A stretch of DNA of 64,000 nucleotides from Cephalopachus bancanus (GCA_027257055.1 JAPVLO010000133.1:1302001-1366000); one strand, 5' to 3'. Shown: positions 25,801-36,747, numbered from the stretch's first letter. Notes: a model not told the origin generated them from the letters alone. Numbers and translations are program-made.

Positions 25801-26760
25801 GGTGGCTTGTTAGGTTGTGAATTTCTGTTCCTTCCATTTTCTTCATGTGTGTTTGTAGGGATATAAATTCCCCTCTTACTACAGCTTTCAGGGCATCCCA
25901 GAGATTTTGGTAAAATATTTCTTCATTTTCATTTGTTTCCAGGTATCTTTTGATCTCTGTTTTGATTTCATCATTGACCCAGAAGTTGTTTAGCATCATG
26001 CTGTTTAGTGTCCATGTCTTTGTGGGTTTTGGGAGGACTTTGCTGGTGTCAATGTTTATTTTTATTCCACTGTGGTCCAAGAAGGTGCATGGTAGAATTT
26101 CGGTCCTTTTAAATTTGCTTATGCTTGATTTATGGCTGAGTATGGGTCGATCTTAGAATATGTTTCATGTGGTGATGAATAGAATGTATATTCTGTGGTC
26201 TTTGGATGGAGTGTTCTGTAGGTATCAATTAAGTCCATTTGGTCCAAAGTCACAGTGAGGTTTGAATCTCATTGCTGATTTTTTGTCCTGATGATCTGTC
26301 TAGGGTTGTGAGTGGGGTATTAAAGTCCCCAGTTATGATGGTGTTAGAGTCAATATCTTTCTTTAGTTTTCCTAGAAGTTGCTTTATGAAAGTTGGCGCA
26401 CCTATGTTGGGTGCATATATGTTTAGGATAGATATTTCTTGTTGATGGATTGAGCCTTTTATCATTATGTAGTGGCCTTCTGTATCTTTTTTTTGATTTT
26501 TAACAGTTTGAAGGGTATTTTGTCTGAAATTAAGATCGCTACTCCTCCTTTCTTTTGTATTCCGTTCGCCTGAAAGTTGGTTTCCCATTCTCTTACTTTG
26601 AGTCTGTGGGTGTCCTTTCTAGTGAGGTCAGTCTCTTGAAGGCAATAGATTGTTGTCTGATGATATTTTATCCATTTTGCCATTCTATGTCTTTTCAGTG
26701 GTGCATTTAGTCCATTCACATTTAGGCTAATATTGAAATGCAAGAGTTGATTCCTGTCGT
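22891..26760 (-). pseudogene. L1 ORF2 pseudogene (endonuclease/reverse transcriptase)
   Basis: In the L1 family this encodes the endonuclease and reverse transcriptase that nick target DNA and copy L1 RNA. Reading 26760 down to 22891: the start is degraded (ATG to ACG at 26760-26758). The endonuclease segment keeps NVNGLN, QETDLT and, in another frame, GDFNTPLTTLDRS. A DHSG stretch near 26080 corresponds to the catalytic His region. The reverse transcriptase follows, with LIPKPGK and NYRPISL (about 25220-25150), [13 protein letters not shown] and FADD at 24658-24647. The C-terminal part keeps NRHFTKEDI, '[13 protein letters not shown]' and DTCTCMFIAALFTIA. The ORF is split into at least seven frames. 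A 54-bp in-frame duplication lies at 23231-23338. The natural stop is at 22893-22891. Not functional. Confidence 0.92.
23231..23338. repeat. 54-bp tandem duplication inside L1 ORF2
   Basis: Two adjacent 54-base units, 23231-23284 and 23285-23338, differ at one base (CCACCAACAGT versus CCACTAACAGT). They fall in the C-terminal cysteine-containing part of ORF2. Because 54 is a multiple of three, the reading frame is kept. Confidence 0.95.
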
Positions 26761-26832
26761 AAGGTTCTTACAGAGTTGTTCCTGTTTGTTTATTGTCTTT
26801 CTTTGGGTTTTGGAGTTGGTTCATGTGTGTTT

Positions 26833-27797
26833 TTAATCTTTTGCCTGTACTCTTGTGAAGAATGTTGTTGTTCTTTTTTCTTTTTCTTCTGTGTTCAGTA
26901 CTTTCTTAAGTGTTTCTTGTAGAGGTGGTCTGGTGGCAGCATAGGTTCTTAGGGATTGAATATCTGGAAGAGATTTCAATTCTCCCTCACTAATGAAGCT
27001 TAGTTTGGCTGGGTAGGTTATTCTTGGTTGAAATTGTTTATCTTTTAGAACTTGAAGATAGGGCTCCAGGCTCTTCTGGCCTGAAGGGTTTCTGTGGATA
27101 AATCTGCTGCTATTCGAATTGGTTTTCCCTGGTAGGTAGTCTGGCTTATTTCTCTTGCTGCCTTTAGGATATTTTCTTTTATAGCTACTTTGTTTAGGTG
27201 AATTATTAGGTGTCTAGGAGTTGATCTTCTCATTTGTTGTCTTGCAGGGGTTCTCTGAATCTCTTGTGTTTGAATTTTTTCATCCTTGATGAGATGAGGG
27301 AAGTTTTCTTGAATGATTTTATGAAATGTTTGTTCCAGTGTGGCTTCTGTTTCTCTCTCTGCCTCAGGAAGCCCAATTACTCTTAGGCTTGGTCTCTTGA
27401 TGTGGTCATTCATCTCTTGCAGGTTTTTTTCTGTCTTTTTGAGCTTCTTTTCTATGCTTTTGACAGTTTGGGTTAGTTCTGTGTTTTGGTCTTCAAGCTC
27501 TGAGATTCTTTCTTCTGCTTCGCTGATTCTGCTTTCCATGCTTATTAGTCTGTGATTCATTTCTATCACAGTATTCTTTACTGCTGTCATTTATGACATC
27601 CGCTTCTTCCTATTTTCCTCTTGTATCTCCTCAATTTTTTTATTTCTCTCCATTAATGTCTTGATGTCTGGGTTTGTTGTATGTAGCCAATCATTCTGGG
27701 GGCTCTTCATTGTTTGTGTTCCAGAATCTGTTTTCTCAGTGTCTGATCTCCCAGGGGTCTGTGTGAGACCTATATTCTTCTTTTGCTTTTTCTTCAT
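26833..27797 (-). pseudogene. L1 ORF1 pseudogene (RNA-binding coiled-coil protein)
   Basis: In the L1 family ORF1p is the trimeric RNA-binding chaperone of the retrotransposition particle. Here the first 68 codons (27797-27594) are basic and polar. A single in-frame TAA at 27593-27591 follows, and the same frame continues for 181 codons. That part shows a heptad-like coiled coil (SRISEAEERISELED), an RRM-type start (RPSLRVIGLPE), 'IIQENFPHL', QEIQRTP, 'TPRHLIIHL' and the C-terminal 'IRIAADLSTETLQARRAW'. A one-base frameshift near 27055 then moves the rest (QPRITYPAKLSFISEGE) into another frame, down to the natural stop at 26835-26833. It is therefore broken by one stop and one frameshift. At about 321 codons its length is normal for primate ORF1. 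Confidence 0.92.
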
Positions 27798-29150
27798 TTG
27801 TGTGGTTTTTTTCCCCCTCCCTACTTTTTCCTTCCCTTCACGTCACCGTCTTCTTTAATTCTGTTATTCAGGGTAAAGGGATTGGTTTTACTTCTGTTTG
27901 TTCAATCTCCTATTCTTTATGTATGCCCTCTTACTTTGTTCAATTCTGGAGTTACACTGTAAGTTGGGGGTGGTCCTTTTTGCAGTTTTGAGATTTACTT
28001 AAGGGGGGAGCTGTGATTCAAAATCTATCTGCAGGTCCTGGTATTTGCTGACATGTGTGTGGATAATCTGGAACCCACTTCCCACTGCCTTGGAATCTGT
28101 CCATGCAGTGAGGCTGTAGGTTTACTCCCTGAAATAAAATGTGGTTAGCAGAGGGGAGAGAATGGAGCAGACAGTGGGTTGATGAGGGGTTGCAGAGATA
28201 GAGGAGTAAGGGGGGAAACAAACGAGTGTGCCAACAAATAGAGTGAGAGGCCTATACTGAAACAGATAAAAACAATAGACCACAGCTACAGACGAACTAA
28301 CTCTCATACACACACACAAAATAAAACATATAGTGATGCTTACATACAAGCTAACCAACCACCTTATTACTGTGCTGTTCCTCTATACAAAGATATGGTT
28401 TACAGAGAGAAGAAAAGGAAGAGGAAAAAAGAAAACAAGGAATAATGCAGTAGGAATAGAATTAAGTCATTAAACTAACAGAATCAATGAAGCACACTCT
28501 GAGACATTTCGTTTAAGTCCAATGTCCTTTCAGTTCTGATTTCTAGTTTTCTTTTCAAGCTGGTAAATTAGTTTGCAGTTAGAGTCAGTTGCCCCTGGTC
28601 TGCTGTGAAGGACAGTTCAGATCACCCTCCGTTCATCACTCTGGCCTATGTCTTTTTCAAGCTTGTTTCTCCCGTTTTGGTGTTGTTACCTTGAATCGCC
28701 AGCAGGTGGTGCTATCTCAGCTGCTCGTCCCAGAGTGGGTGGGGCTGGACAGGAATGGCAGAGACTGAAGATGGCTGCCTGCCTCAGGGCAGACGGCAGG
28801 AGACTTACGGTGTGCAGGACATCTTGGTCACAGGAGAAGTGGCAGTGATCCCAGCAGATCTTCCCTGAAGGGGCTTGAAAACTGAAGTGGATCGCCTCCA
28901 GCTCGGGTGGTGCGATGTGCTATGGCCACCATGGAGGCCGCGGCAGCGGTGGCGGTGACGTTGTTTGTGCTGCAGTGACTGTCCAGTCCGCTGTGATGCC
29001 CCAGCTGTGGCAACGGCCAAGCTCCGTATGAAGAGCAGTCTGAGTAGTTGGGGTCCGCAGCCCCCAGGGTGAGAGTCAGAGACCCACTGCAGTTCTCCTT
29101 TGCAGAGGGTTTCACAGACCGGGTTGGCCCGTCGCCATCTTGCTGCTTCT
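27798..29150 (-). promoter_or_regulatory. L1 5' UTR with internal promoter region
   Basis: This region lies upstream of ORF1 at the 5' end of the element and is clearly richer in G and C than its surroundings (28680-29140). In L1 biology this region carries the internal RNA polymerase II promoter. The terminal CAAGATGGCGAC (29142-29131, minus strand) matches the YY1 core that positions L1 transcription starts. Several minus-strand frames here (for example 28828-29115) are chance frames in GC-rich DNA. Confidence 0.75.
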
Positions 29151-30015
29151 CAATAAATATTTATTAAAAGAAGATACACAAATGGGTGACAGGTAGATAA
29201 AATGTTGCTCAATATGTTAATCATCAGGGAAATTTAAATTAAAACCACAATGACATGTCATCTCATACATGTTGGATGGTTATTATCAAAAAGACAAGGG
29301 ATAGCAAGTGTTGGTGAGAGTGTGAAGAAAAGGAAAACCTTTACCACTGTTTGGAATGAAAATTGGTATAGCTATAATAAAGAACAGTCTGATGGTTCCA
29401 CAGAAAATTAAAAATAAAACTACCATATAACCCAGTCATTCCTTTTGGGTATATACCCAATGGAAATGAAATCAATACCTCAAGGAGATATCTGCTCTCC
29501 TATCTGTATTGCAGCATTATTCACAAGAGCCAAGATATATTAAAAAAATCTAAAAAAAGGACTGTGTTTATCAATTGATAAGTTGATTAAAAAGTATCAT
29601 ACACACATACATATATAAAATTATTTTAAATATGGAATCACACATACATATACATGCACAGTAAAATATGAAGCATTAGTTAGCCTAGAGAAAAGAGATC
29701 CTGCCATTTTTGATGACATGGTGAACCTGAAAAGCATCATGCTAAATATACCAGACACAGAAAAAAAGTACTACATAATCTCACTTATATGGAGAAATTT
29801 AAAAATGTCAAATACAAAGAAGCAGAAAATGAAACAGTGTTTATCAGGGGAGGGCAGGTGGAGGAGATATAGAGATATATGTTAGTCAAAGCATACAAAG
29901 TTGCAGTTATGTAGGATAAGTAAGTCTAAATAGCTAATGGACATTTGATGACCATAGTTGTTAATTCTGTGTGTATACTGGAAATTTGGTAGCAGAGTAG
30001 ATTTCAAGTACTCTC

Positions 30016-30059
<44 letters not shown>

Positions 30060-30160
30060 TACACGTGAGAAGATGGATATGTTAATTTGTTTCACTGTAG
30101 TAATCACTTTACTATGCTTAGGTGTATTATAACATCGTGCTGTACATCTTAAGCATATTT
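29151..30160 (+). mobile_element. Old L1, direct 3' segment, second piece with 3' UTR
   Basis: It resumes ORF2 at the exact register left at 22684 (AATATTTATTAAAAGAAGAT). It continues through 'CATCAGGGAAATTTAAATTA' and 'AAAAAGACAAGGGATAGCAA', then the 3' UTR 'GTTAATTCTGTGTGTATACT' and 'GATGGATATGTTAATTTG', ending near 30160. An AC microsatellite at 30017-30055 grew from the A/C-rich part of the UTR. Confidence 0.8.
30017..30055. repeat. (AC)n microsatellite
   Basis: Uninterrupted AC dinucleotides, about 19 units, inside an old L1 3' UTR. Confidence 0.98.
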
Positions 30161-30162
30161 AA

Positions 30163-30294
30163 TTTTTTACATATGTATAGAGACAAGAGCTTGCTATGTT
30201 GCCCAGGCTGGTCTCAAACTGCTGGACTCAAGCAATATTCCTACCTCAGCTTTCCAAAGTGCTGGGATTATAGGCATAACCTACCACACCCAGC
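30163..30294 (-). mobile_element. Alu left-monomer fragment, minus strand
   Basis: It matches only the left half of Alu in reverse complement, from 'GTATAGAGACAAGAGCTTGC' to 'ACCACACCCAGCC'. It could be a free left Alu monomer or a truncated AluJ-like copy. Confidence 0.75.
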
Positions 30295-31150
30295 CAATAA
30301 TTTTTATTTTAAAAACACTTTTATATGCATAAAAATATTGAAAATCACTTATTAGTATGCTGAACTATACTGAGTAGTTCCAATTAATATGATCCAATAA
30401 ACAAAGCCCAACTCAAAATGGAATGATCAACTTGATTGGTGAATGATAATAAGGAAGCCACCTATTTTAATTATACCAAGTAAATCTGGATTATTTATGT
30501 ATGTAATATGAAGTTGAAGAAGTAAAAAAGTGAAAACAAATAACATAGGTTGTTATGCTATGTGTTTAAAAGAATAACTCAGTATTCAACATTAATATGG
30601 CAGGCTCCTGAAATATGGTCATTTTGTCAACCATTATTGTAAACCTACTGACATAGGTAACATACAGAGCTACAGAAATTGGAGCAAGAAAAGAAAAACA
30701 TGCATGCTTTAAGATAACTGTAGCTTCTTTTAAATAATGCACTATGTTTTATCAACAAATGATAGCAGCAGGTAGCCAAGTTGGTAGAAAGAAATCTGAA
30801 CTAGTAGAAAGAAAAATTCTTAGGAACAGTGTCTAAACCTGTATATCTCTACTAAAGCAGAAATATCTGTCCAAACTAGGGATTACTTTTCTTTATATAG
30901 TCCCAGAAGTCGCAAGTTGCAACTTTACTGCTCATATGTTGTCTTTATAACTCAGGAACAATAATTAACTCATTCAGTTCTGCTCTGGTTTCTTCAAATA
31001 ATGAAAATAAGCTAAAAATGACATTGACATGCACCTGGCATCAAAATTAGCAGTCATGGACACACATCCACACATAGAAAAAAATTATTGTAAGAAATGA
31101 CATCTTGAAATAGATGTGGAAAATAAAATTTAAGCAATGGTTTGTGGCTG
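30295..31150. other. Unassigned sequence
   Basis: Unique-looking AT-rich DNA between the old L1 end and the Alu cluster. No coding or RNA features were seen. Confidence 0.3.
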
Positions 31151-31166
31151 CTGAATAGAAGTTTTT

Positions 31167-31442
31167 GAGTTGGAGTCTCACTCTGTCGCCCAGACTGGAG
31201 TGCACTGTCCGCTCCCCACCACCGCAGCCTCGATCTGCTGGGCTCCAGCGATCTTTCCGCCTCAGCCTTCCAAGTAGCTGGAACTACAGGGGCGCGCTAC
31301 CACACCCGGGTAATTTTTTGATTATTGTAGAGATGAGGTCTTGTCAAGTTGCCTAGGTGGGTCTCGAACCCGCGGGCTCAGGCAATCCACTCACCTCAGT
31401 CTCCCAAAGCGTGGGAATACAGGTTGAGCCACCGACCCCAGT
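31167..31442 (-). mobile_element. Alu SINE, intermediate, minus strand (first of a tandem pair)
   Basis: A complete dimer with the shortened right monomer, but retaining TCAAGTTGCC in the middle. It is flanked on the left by TGAATAGAAGTTTTT (31152-31166) and on the right by TGAATAGCAGTTTTTT (31443-31458), which fit a TSD. Confidence 0.93.
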
Positions 31443-31458
31443 TGAATAGCAGTTTTTT

Positions 31459-31751
31459 GGGGTTTTTTTTTAGTTGGAGTCTCACTCTGTCGCCCAGACT
31501 GGAGTGCAGTGGCCGCTTCTGGCCACCGCAGCCTCGACCTGCTGGGCTCAGGCGATCCTTCCGCCTCAGCCTTCCAAGTAGCCGGAATTACAGGCATGCA
31601 CTACCATGCCCGGCTAATTTTTTTTTTTATTATTTACTGTAGAGATGAGGTCTCGCTGCCCAGGCGGGTCTCGAACCCGCGGGCTCAGGCAATTCACTCA
31701 CCTCAGCCTCCCAAAGGCGCGGGATTACAGGCTGAGCCACCGAGCCCGGCC
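31459..31751 (-). mobile_element. Alu SINE, younger subfamily, minus strand (second of a tandem pair)
   Basis: A complete dimer with both the shortened right monomer and the 5-base middle deletion (TCTCGCTGCCCAGG). It sits directly after the previous Alu. Its flanks are TGAATAGCAGTTTTTT (31443-31458) and TGAATAGAAGTTTTTTT (31752-31768), so the same target site appears three times. Confidence 0.95.
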
Positions 31752-32029
31752 TGAATAGAAGTTTTTTTGAAGAAAAATCTAAAACAATGTAGCAGCTGCA
31801 GTGATACGATTCAACTGAACCCAATGTATAGCACAATCTAACATGTAATACCTAGTTAAAATATCCAATTAAAGTGTGATATAATAACCTCATGCCATAT
31901 TCAATATACTACTCGATGTCAAGATGTGTGGTGCATTTTTTAATTGAAGACTAACATAGTATTTTCCTATACTACCAATCATAAAATAGCAAGTTCACTA
32001 TACCAGACAAGCAGGTCTGTGTGTTATTT

Positions 32030-32327
32030 TTATTTATTTATTTATTTATTTTTTTGAGTTGGAGTCTCACTCTGTCGCCCAGACTGGAGTGCAGTGGCCG
32101 CTTCCGGCCACCGCAGCCTCGACCTGCTGTGCTCCGGTGATCCTTCCGCCTCAGCCTTCCAAGTAGCCAGAATTACAGGCATGCGCTACCACGCCCAGCT
32201 GATTTTTTTATTTATTGTAGAGATGAGGTCTCGCTGCCCAGGTGGGTCTCGAACCTGCAGGCTTAGGCAATCCACTCACCTCAGCCTCCCAAAGGCGCGG
32301 GATTACCAGCTGAGCCACCGAGCCCGG
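32030..32327 (-). mobile_element. Alu SINE, younger subfamily, minus strand
   Basis: A complete dimer with both diagnostic deletions and a (TTTA)n-expanded tail at about 32026-32055. The perfect 13-bp TSD CTGTGTGTTATTT lies at 32017-32029 and 32328-32340. The low divergence and perfect TSD mark it as one of the youngest insertions here. Confidence 0.97.
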
Positions 32328-32340
32328 CTGTGTGTTATTT

Positions 32341-33414
32341 GAAGACAGGAAAGTCGATCCATCATTATAATGACTCAGTAGGCTATGGTATTTGAAATTC
32401 ACTAACTTTACAGTCTTTGAATAACTCTTTTGCATAAACTTCTTTCACTTTTTTTTAACCATTCTGAGCAACCATTCATCTTTAAGACATCCTGTCAGGC
32501 AAACTACAGCATGTCTTTGTATGCAATGTTATAGAAAATTACTACAAAAAGCACTTCATAGTTAAAAATTTTTAATGTTGTGACAAACTGACAATGGCCA
32601 CTGGCTCTGGAACTGAAGTATGCACCATTCTCAATTTATGACATGATGCGGGGGAATAAAAACAAAGTTGTACAAGGAAAAGAAACTGTCAGATCTAATG
32701 TGAGTTTCTAGTGTTTGATCAGTTTTTTATCACTACCTAGAGAGAAATGTTTCAACACATCATTTAAAAATATTAGTATTATTTCATTATGACTTAATAT
32801 AAAGAAAAATACATTTAAAAATTTGGGGTTCCTTAATGTAGATTAAAATCCTTTTAACATTTTTAGCATTGCCTTTATTTGTTTAGCTTTTAAAGGTATT
32901 GTGTTTTGTAAGAATTAAATTAGACTAGGTTGATTAAATAAAATAAATTATATAATATTATTACTGGTAACAATGAAAATTATCTTTCCTCTCTATCTCC
33001 ACCGTTCCACCCCCAGCTTTTGAGCTCCATGTGTAATAATGAAAGGCAATCCTACGTTGTATTCTTGACTCTGCAGACTGATGAAGATTATGATGTTGTT
33101 ATATTAGAACCTATTTTAGTAGTATTTCAGAGTAAAAGGCCACAATAAAGTGTTCACAAGCTAGGGCCGACTATTTTCCTTAGCAGTTCCATATTTGGAT
33201 GCAATAGGTAATTCCTCTTCAAAGCCAGGTTTGATTTTCTGTAGGCATACAGGAAACAGATTACTCAGAATAAATGTAAAAAATTACTTAAGTAGAATAA
33301 AGATATCTACATATACTAATGTCAAATAAATTTCATATAAATATGATTTTATTCATATGTCAATAACTATATATCTCAAAAACTGAAATGAGATAAAATG
33401 AGTGATTATAATAA
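32341..33414. other. Unassigned sequence
   Basis: AT-rich, with no recognised repeat and no open frame of interest. Confidence 0.3.
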
Positions 33415-33425
33415 AAATTATTTTA

Positions 33426-33739
33426 GACCGGGCACGGTGGTTCAGCCTGTAATTCCAGCATTTTGAGAGGCCGAGGCAAGTGGCCCAACCTGCGGGTTCA
33501 AGACGAGTCCGGGCAACCTGGTGAGATCTCATTGCTACAATTAAAAAAAAAAAAAAAAGCCGGACGTGGTAGCGTGCATCTGTAGTTCCAGCTACTCTGA
33601 AAGCTGAGGTGGAAAGATCGCTGGAGCCCAGAAGGTCGGCGCTGGGGTGGCCGTGAGCATGAGTGCCACTGCACTCCATCCTGGGCAAAGGTGTGAGATT
33701 CCAACTCAAAAAACAAAAAACCAAAACCCAAACCAAAAC
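33426..33739 (+). mobile_element. Alu SINE, diverged, plus strand
   Basis: It runs from 'GACCGGGCACGGTGGTTCAG' to an A-rich tail ending at 33739. A poly-A linker lies at 33541-33558. The TSD AAATTATTTTA is perfect at 33415-33425 and 33740-33750. The long frames on the minus strand (127 and 77 codons) are Alu shadows. Confidence 0.95.
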
Positions 33740-33750
33740 AAATTATTTTA

Positions 33751-36320
33751 AAATATAATATATGTACCTTTACCTGTATGTGTCTTGTTGATCAATGAGT
33801 TATTTGTTAATCTATAAATGTAATATAAATTCATTTCTCCTTCATTTAATTGAGCATATGCTATGGGCAAAAGTTAATGTACATTATAGGGAATAAAACT
33901 AAGAGGTGTGATTCTTATTTCCCGTGACTTACAGTCTTGTGAGACACAGATTTTAAAAAGCACATGGTGTTTACCTAATTGCAATTTATATAAAATATAA
34001 AACTAAAAATATAGAATGCTATGGAATCTATAATGTGGGCTCTATCCTATTATTTTGAAATATTCTAACAAAATATTTTATTTCTTATCATAACTCTCCA
34101 TTTGCATGTTGCCTGTGAGTACTGTATATTTCCAAACATTCCTGAATTACTTAATCTTGCTTTTATTGGCCATCTACTTTTGCAAGGGTCTTACTACTGC
34201 ACATGCTAATTGATACATGGACAACTCTGATAAGCATTTTAAAATATTCTTAAATTATTTCATATTGAACACAAGTGAGTTTTTAAAAAATAATTTTGGC
34301 GGGTTTACAGCTTTGCCATAAACTCTTACAAAAGAGATTTCATAATTAAAGTGCTGACACGATGAATACTATAAAAGCATGAACAGCTTTGCTATAAAAA
34401 TGCTTATGATTGCTTTGGCTTCCTTTGCAGAGCTTGTGCTACTGAGCTGCTACAGTTAGAGCAGTTGTGGTGGCTGATAATAGTGCGCCTTACATAGGAT
34501 TCTTATCTGCTCATCAGATGCTATTTTTACATTATTGCTGAAACTTTTTCTTCCTGCACTTAAAGTGGCATTCACTTTATATTTCCATTCTGGGAAGATA
34601 GCTTGTAATGAGCAATCTCAATTAAGCTGAACTTCAAGATGTCCAACTTTTCAATAAAGTAATAAATTAGATTTGACAGCAATTGACTTTGGCATGTGCC
34701 GTCACACCCTATCAAACCAAAGGCATTTTATAGCACTTGTAATGCTCTTAGAGTCTGGATGAAAAACTTACCAATAGACTTTCAGGAAATTCAAGAAGTG
34801 TTTGAAATAAAGCATTTAGGTGAAGTTTATTCTACTGAAACATGTTCCACTGTCCCTGTAACCTGATGAGAAAATAACAAGCTTGGGTTTAACAGATCTT
34901 CAGGGAGTAATGAGGCTTTGATGAGAGACTAGCCGAGAGACTGAAGTCTGATGACCTAGACTGAATGAGAAGACACAACTTGGGTTTCTAGAATTCAAAT
35001 CATTTTCATCTCCAAAAATATTAGTAATACACAACTTGAACTTGATCACTCAGCTGTAAAATTAATGAAGTAGAGGTGGTGCTCTTTATTGAATGGTTAA
35101 TTTTAAGGAACTATTTCTTTGATGCAAACTTATTCGCATTAGTACTTTTCAGTTCTAGGAGACTTTTTTTCTTTTTTCAAGCTTGTATTATTGTCACCAT
35201 GATTGAGTTCTCCACACAGAATGTGGCGATGCTGTATATATATGGATATACTATGATGCTATATGTCAACTTGAAAATATTCAGACTCAAAGACTGCAAG
35301 TGTGTTGGGGACTAGGAAGAGAAGCGAGTCTATGAAAAAGCCCATTAACTGAAATTTGACTCAAAGAAACAGTATCTAAAAATCAGGTCTTTACACCAGG
35401 CAAAATGCTACAAGATTTTCTTCCTAAAGAACTTGAGGAGATGGGGGTAACTGACTTAAAAGAACTAGAGCAGCTGGTGTTAACACTGCCCCTCAGAGAA
35501 AAGCCTTGTATTCTCACATGTAGGGTACTCCCCGCATAGCAAGTGACTATACACCTACTCACTCTAACGTAAAGCCATTCAGCCACATACCTGCTGTACT
35601 TTGTCAATGTCCCTATCTTCTCATTTCAAACTATGAGTTTAAAAAAATCACAAGATATTTTAGAAATAAATGAACAAAAGAAAAAAAGTTAACCTACCAC
35701 CCAGGAAAACTGACTCAGAAAATTGAAATAGTTTAAGAATGAGTAGAGTTCTAAACACGCATTCAAGCATGCACACATGCACAGTTATCTTCTGGGATTA
35801 TCTGAGATATTTGGAAAGATTATGCATCTGAAAAAAATTTGTATATTATATGTCCTATAATGCAAAACTCAGTAAAATGCTTGGAGTGTAAAACCAACGT
35901 AATGTCTCAAAATACATAATAAAAGCAGAGTCAGAAGATTTGTGGAAATGTTATAATTGTAACATTTTAGAGAAATATTAATATCATATCTCAAGTGAAT
36001 TCATATCTAAAATGGAAATAAAGCTATTTCTTAGCAGCTACAAGAGCAGTAGCATAAGAATAAAAGGAATGATTATTTTAAAAAACTTTTGGATATACAT
36101 TTCATCAATTATTTCAGATTTTTTCTATTGTTGATAATTTCTCAGTATTAGTAATGAAGTCTGACATAGATCCATCTGATTAAATGTTTTAGTTTATTAA
36201 AGAACTTACTTTTTTGTTTTTTATCATTATGTGCTCAGAAAGTTATGTAAAGATGGACTTTATTCACTGTAATGTTAATAGATCCCTCAATGTCCCCCCT
36301 GGAATAAGAAGTCTTCCACA
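33751..36320. other. Unique sequence, possibly with conserved non-coding DNA at 34290-34800
   Basis: No transposable element could be recognised. The block at about 34290-34800 is free of simple repeats, of mixed composition and rich in TAAT-type homeodomain cores, in contrast to the decayed repeats around it. This resembles vertebrate conserved non-coding elements in gene deserts, but conservation cannot be shown from one sequence. Confidence 0.3.
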
Positions 36321-36322
36321 TC

Positions 36323-36540
36323 ATGGGTCAGCAAACTACATCTACATACCAAATCCAGTCTACTGCTTGTTTTTATAAAGAGTTTTTGTTAGAACACAGT
36401 ACAACCATTCATTTATGTATTGTTTATTGCTGCTTTAGTGCTTCCATGGCAGAATTGAGTAGTTGCAGCAAAGACATTATAGGCTGCGAAACTGAAAATA
36501 TCTATTATCTGGCCCTTTTCTGAATAAGTTTGCCAAGACC
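36323..36540 (+). mobile_element. hAT-Charlie-type MITE, copy A
   Basis: It reads 'GGGTCAGCAAACTACATC', 'AAATCCAGTCTACTGC', 'TTTTTATAAAGAGTTTTTGT', 'TTCATTTATGTATTGTTTAT', 'GAGTAGTTGCAGCAAAGAC' and ends 'TCTGGCCCTTTTCTGAATAA'. This is the order of a common mammalian Charlie-derived non-autonomous DNA transposon. Related copies lie at 36748 and 47076. Confidence 0.75.
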
Positions 36541-36547
36541 TATTCTA

Positions 36548-36735
36548 GATCTCTGGTTCTCAAAGTGTGGTTCTCAGACCGGCAATATTAGCGTCACCTG
36601 GAAACGTCTTAGAAATAAAAATTGGGGGGCTCTATCCAGAGCTACTATGTCAGAAATATTAGAGCTAGGGTCCAGAAATCTATTTTAACTTGTTTTCTAG
36701 GTGACTCTAATGTATACTCAATTTTGAAACTTACT
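36548..36735 (+). mobile_element. MER5A-like hAT MITE
   Basis: It begins 'TCTCTGGTTCTCAAAGTGTG' and continues 'GCGTCACCTGGAAACGTCTT', 'AGAAATAAAAATT' and 'GGTGACTCTAATGTATACTC', ending near 'CAATTTTGAAAC'. This is a typical MER5A layout. It is wedged between two Charlie-type copies. Confidence 0.72.
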
Positions 36736-36747
36736 GGCTAGGGCAAG

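Larger units (their letters stand above)
22685..29150 (-). mobile_element. Approximately full-length L1, minus strand, decayed ORFs
   Basis: The 3' end is on the left (T-rich tail about 22685-22702, then a 3' UTR with GTGGGGTACAGTTAAGG). ORF2, a 72-base spacer, ORF1 and a 1.35-kb GC-richer 5' UTR follow to the right, ending at a CAAGATGGCGAC start-like motif (29131-29142 read on the minus strand). The length of about 6.46 kb is normal for a full L1. It is nested in an older twin-primed L1, and the host L1 resumes in register on the right side. It is the best preserved L1 in the window but not active: both ORFs carry stops and frameshifts. Confidence 0.92.

Noticed and set aside
30017..30055. 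AC run considered as a functional Z-DNA or promoter element
   Set aside because: It is simply an expanded microsatellite in an old L1 3' UTR. The same holds for the TG run at 52535-52580.
33353..33736. 127-codon minus-strand frame
   Set aside because: It runs through an Alu antisense. The peptide is the well-known Alu-derived translation pattern. The same applies to frames at 9219-9596, 10759-11155, 31165-31754 and 32094-32342.
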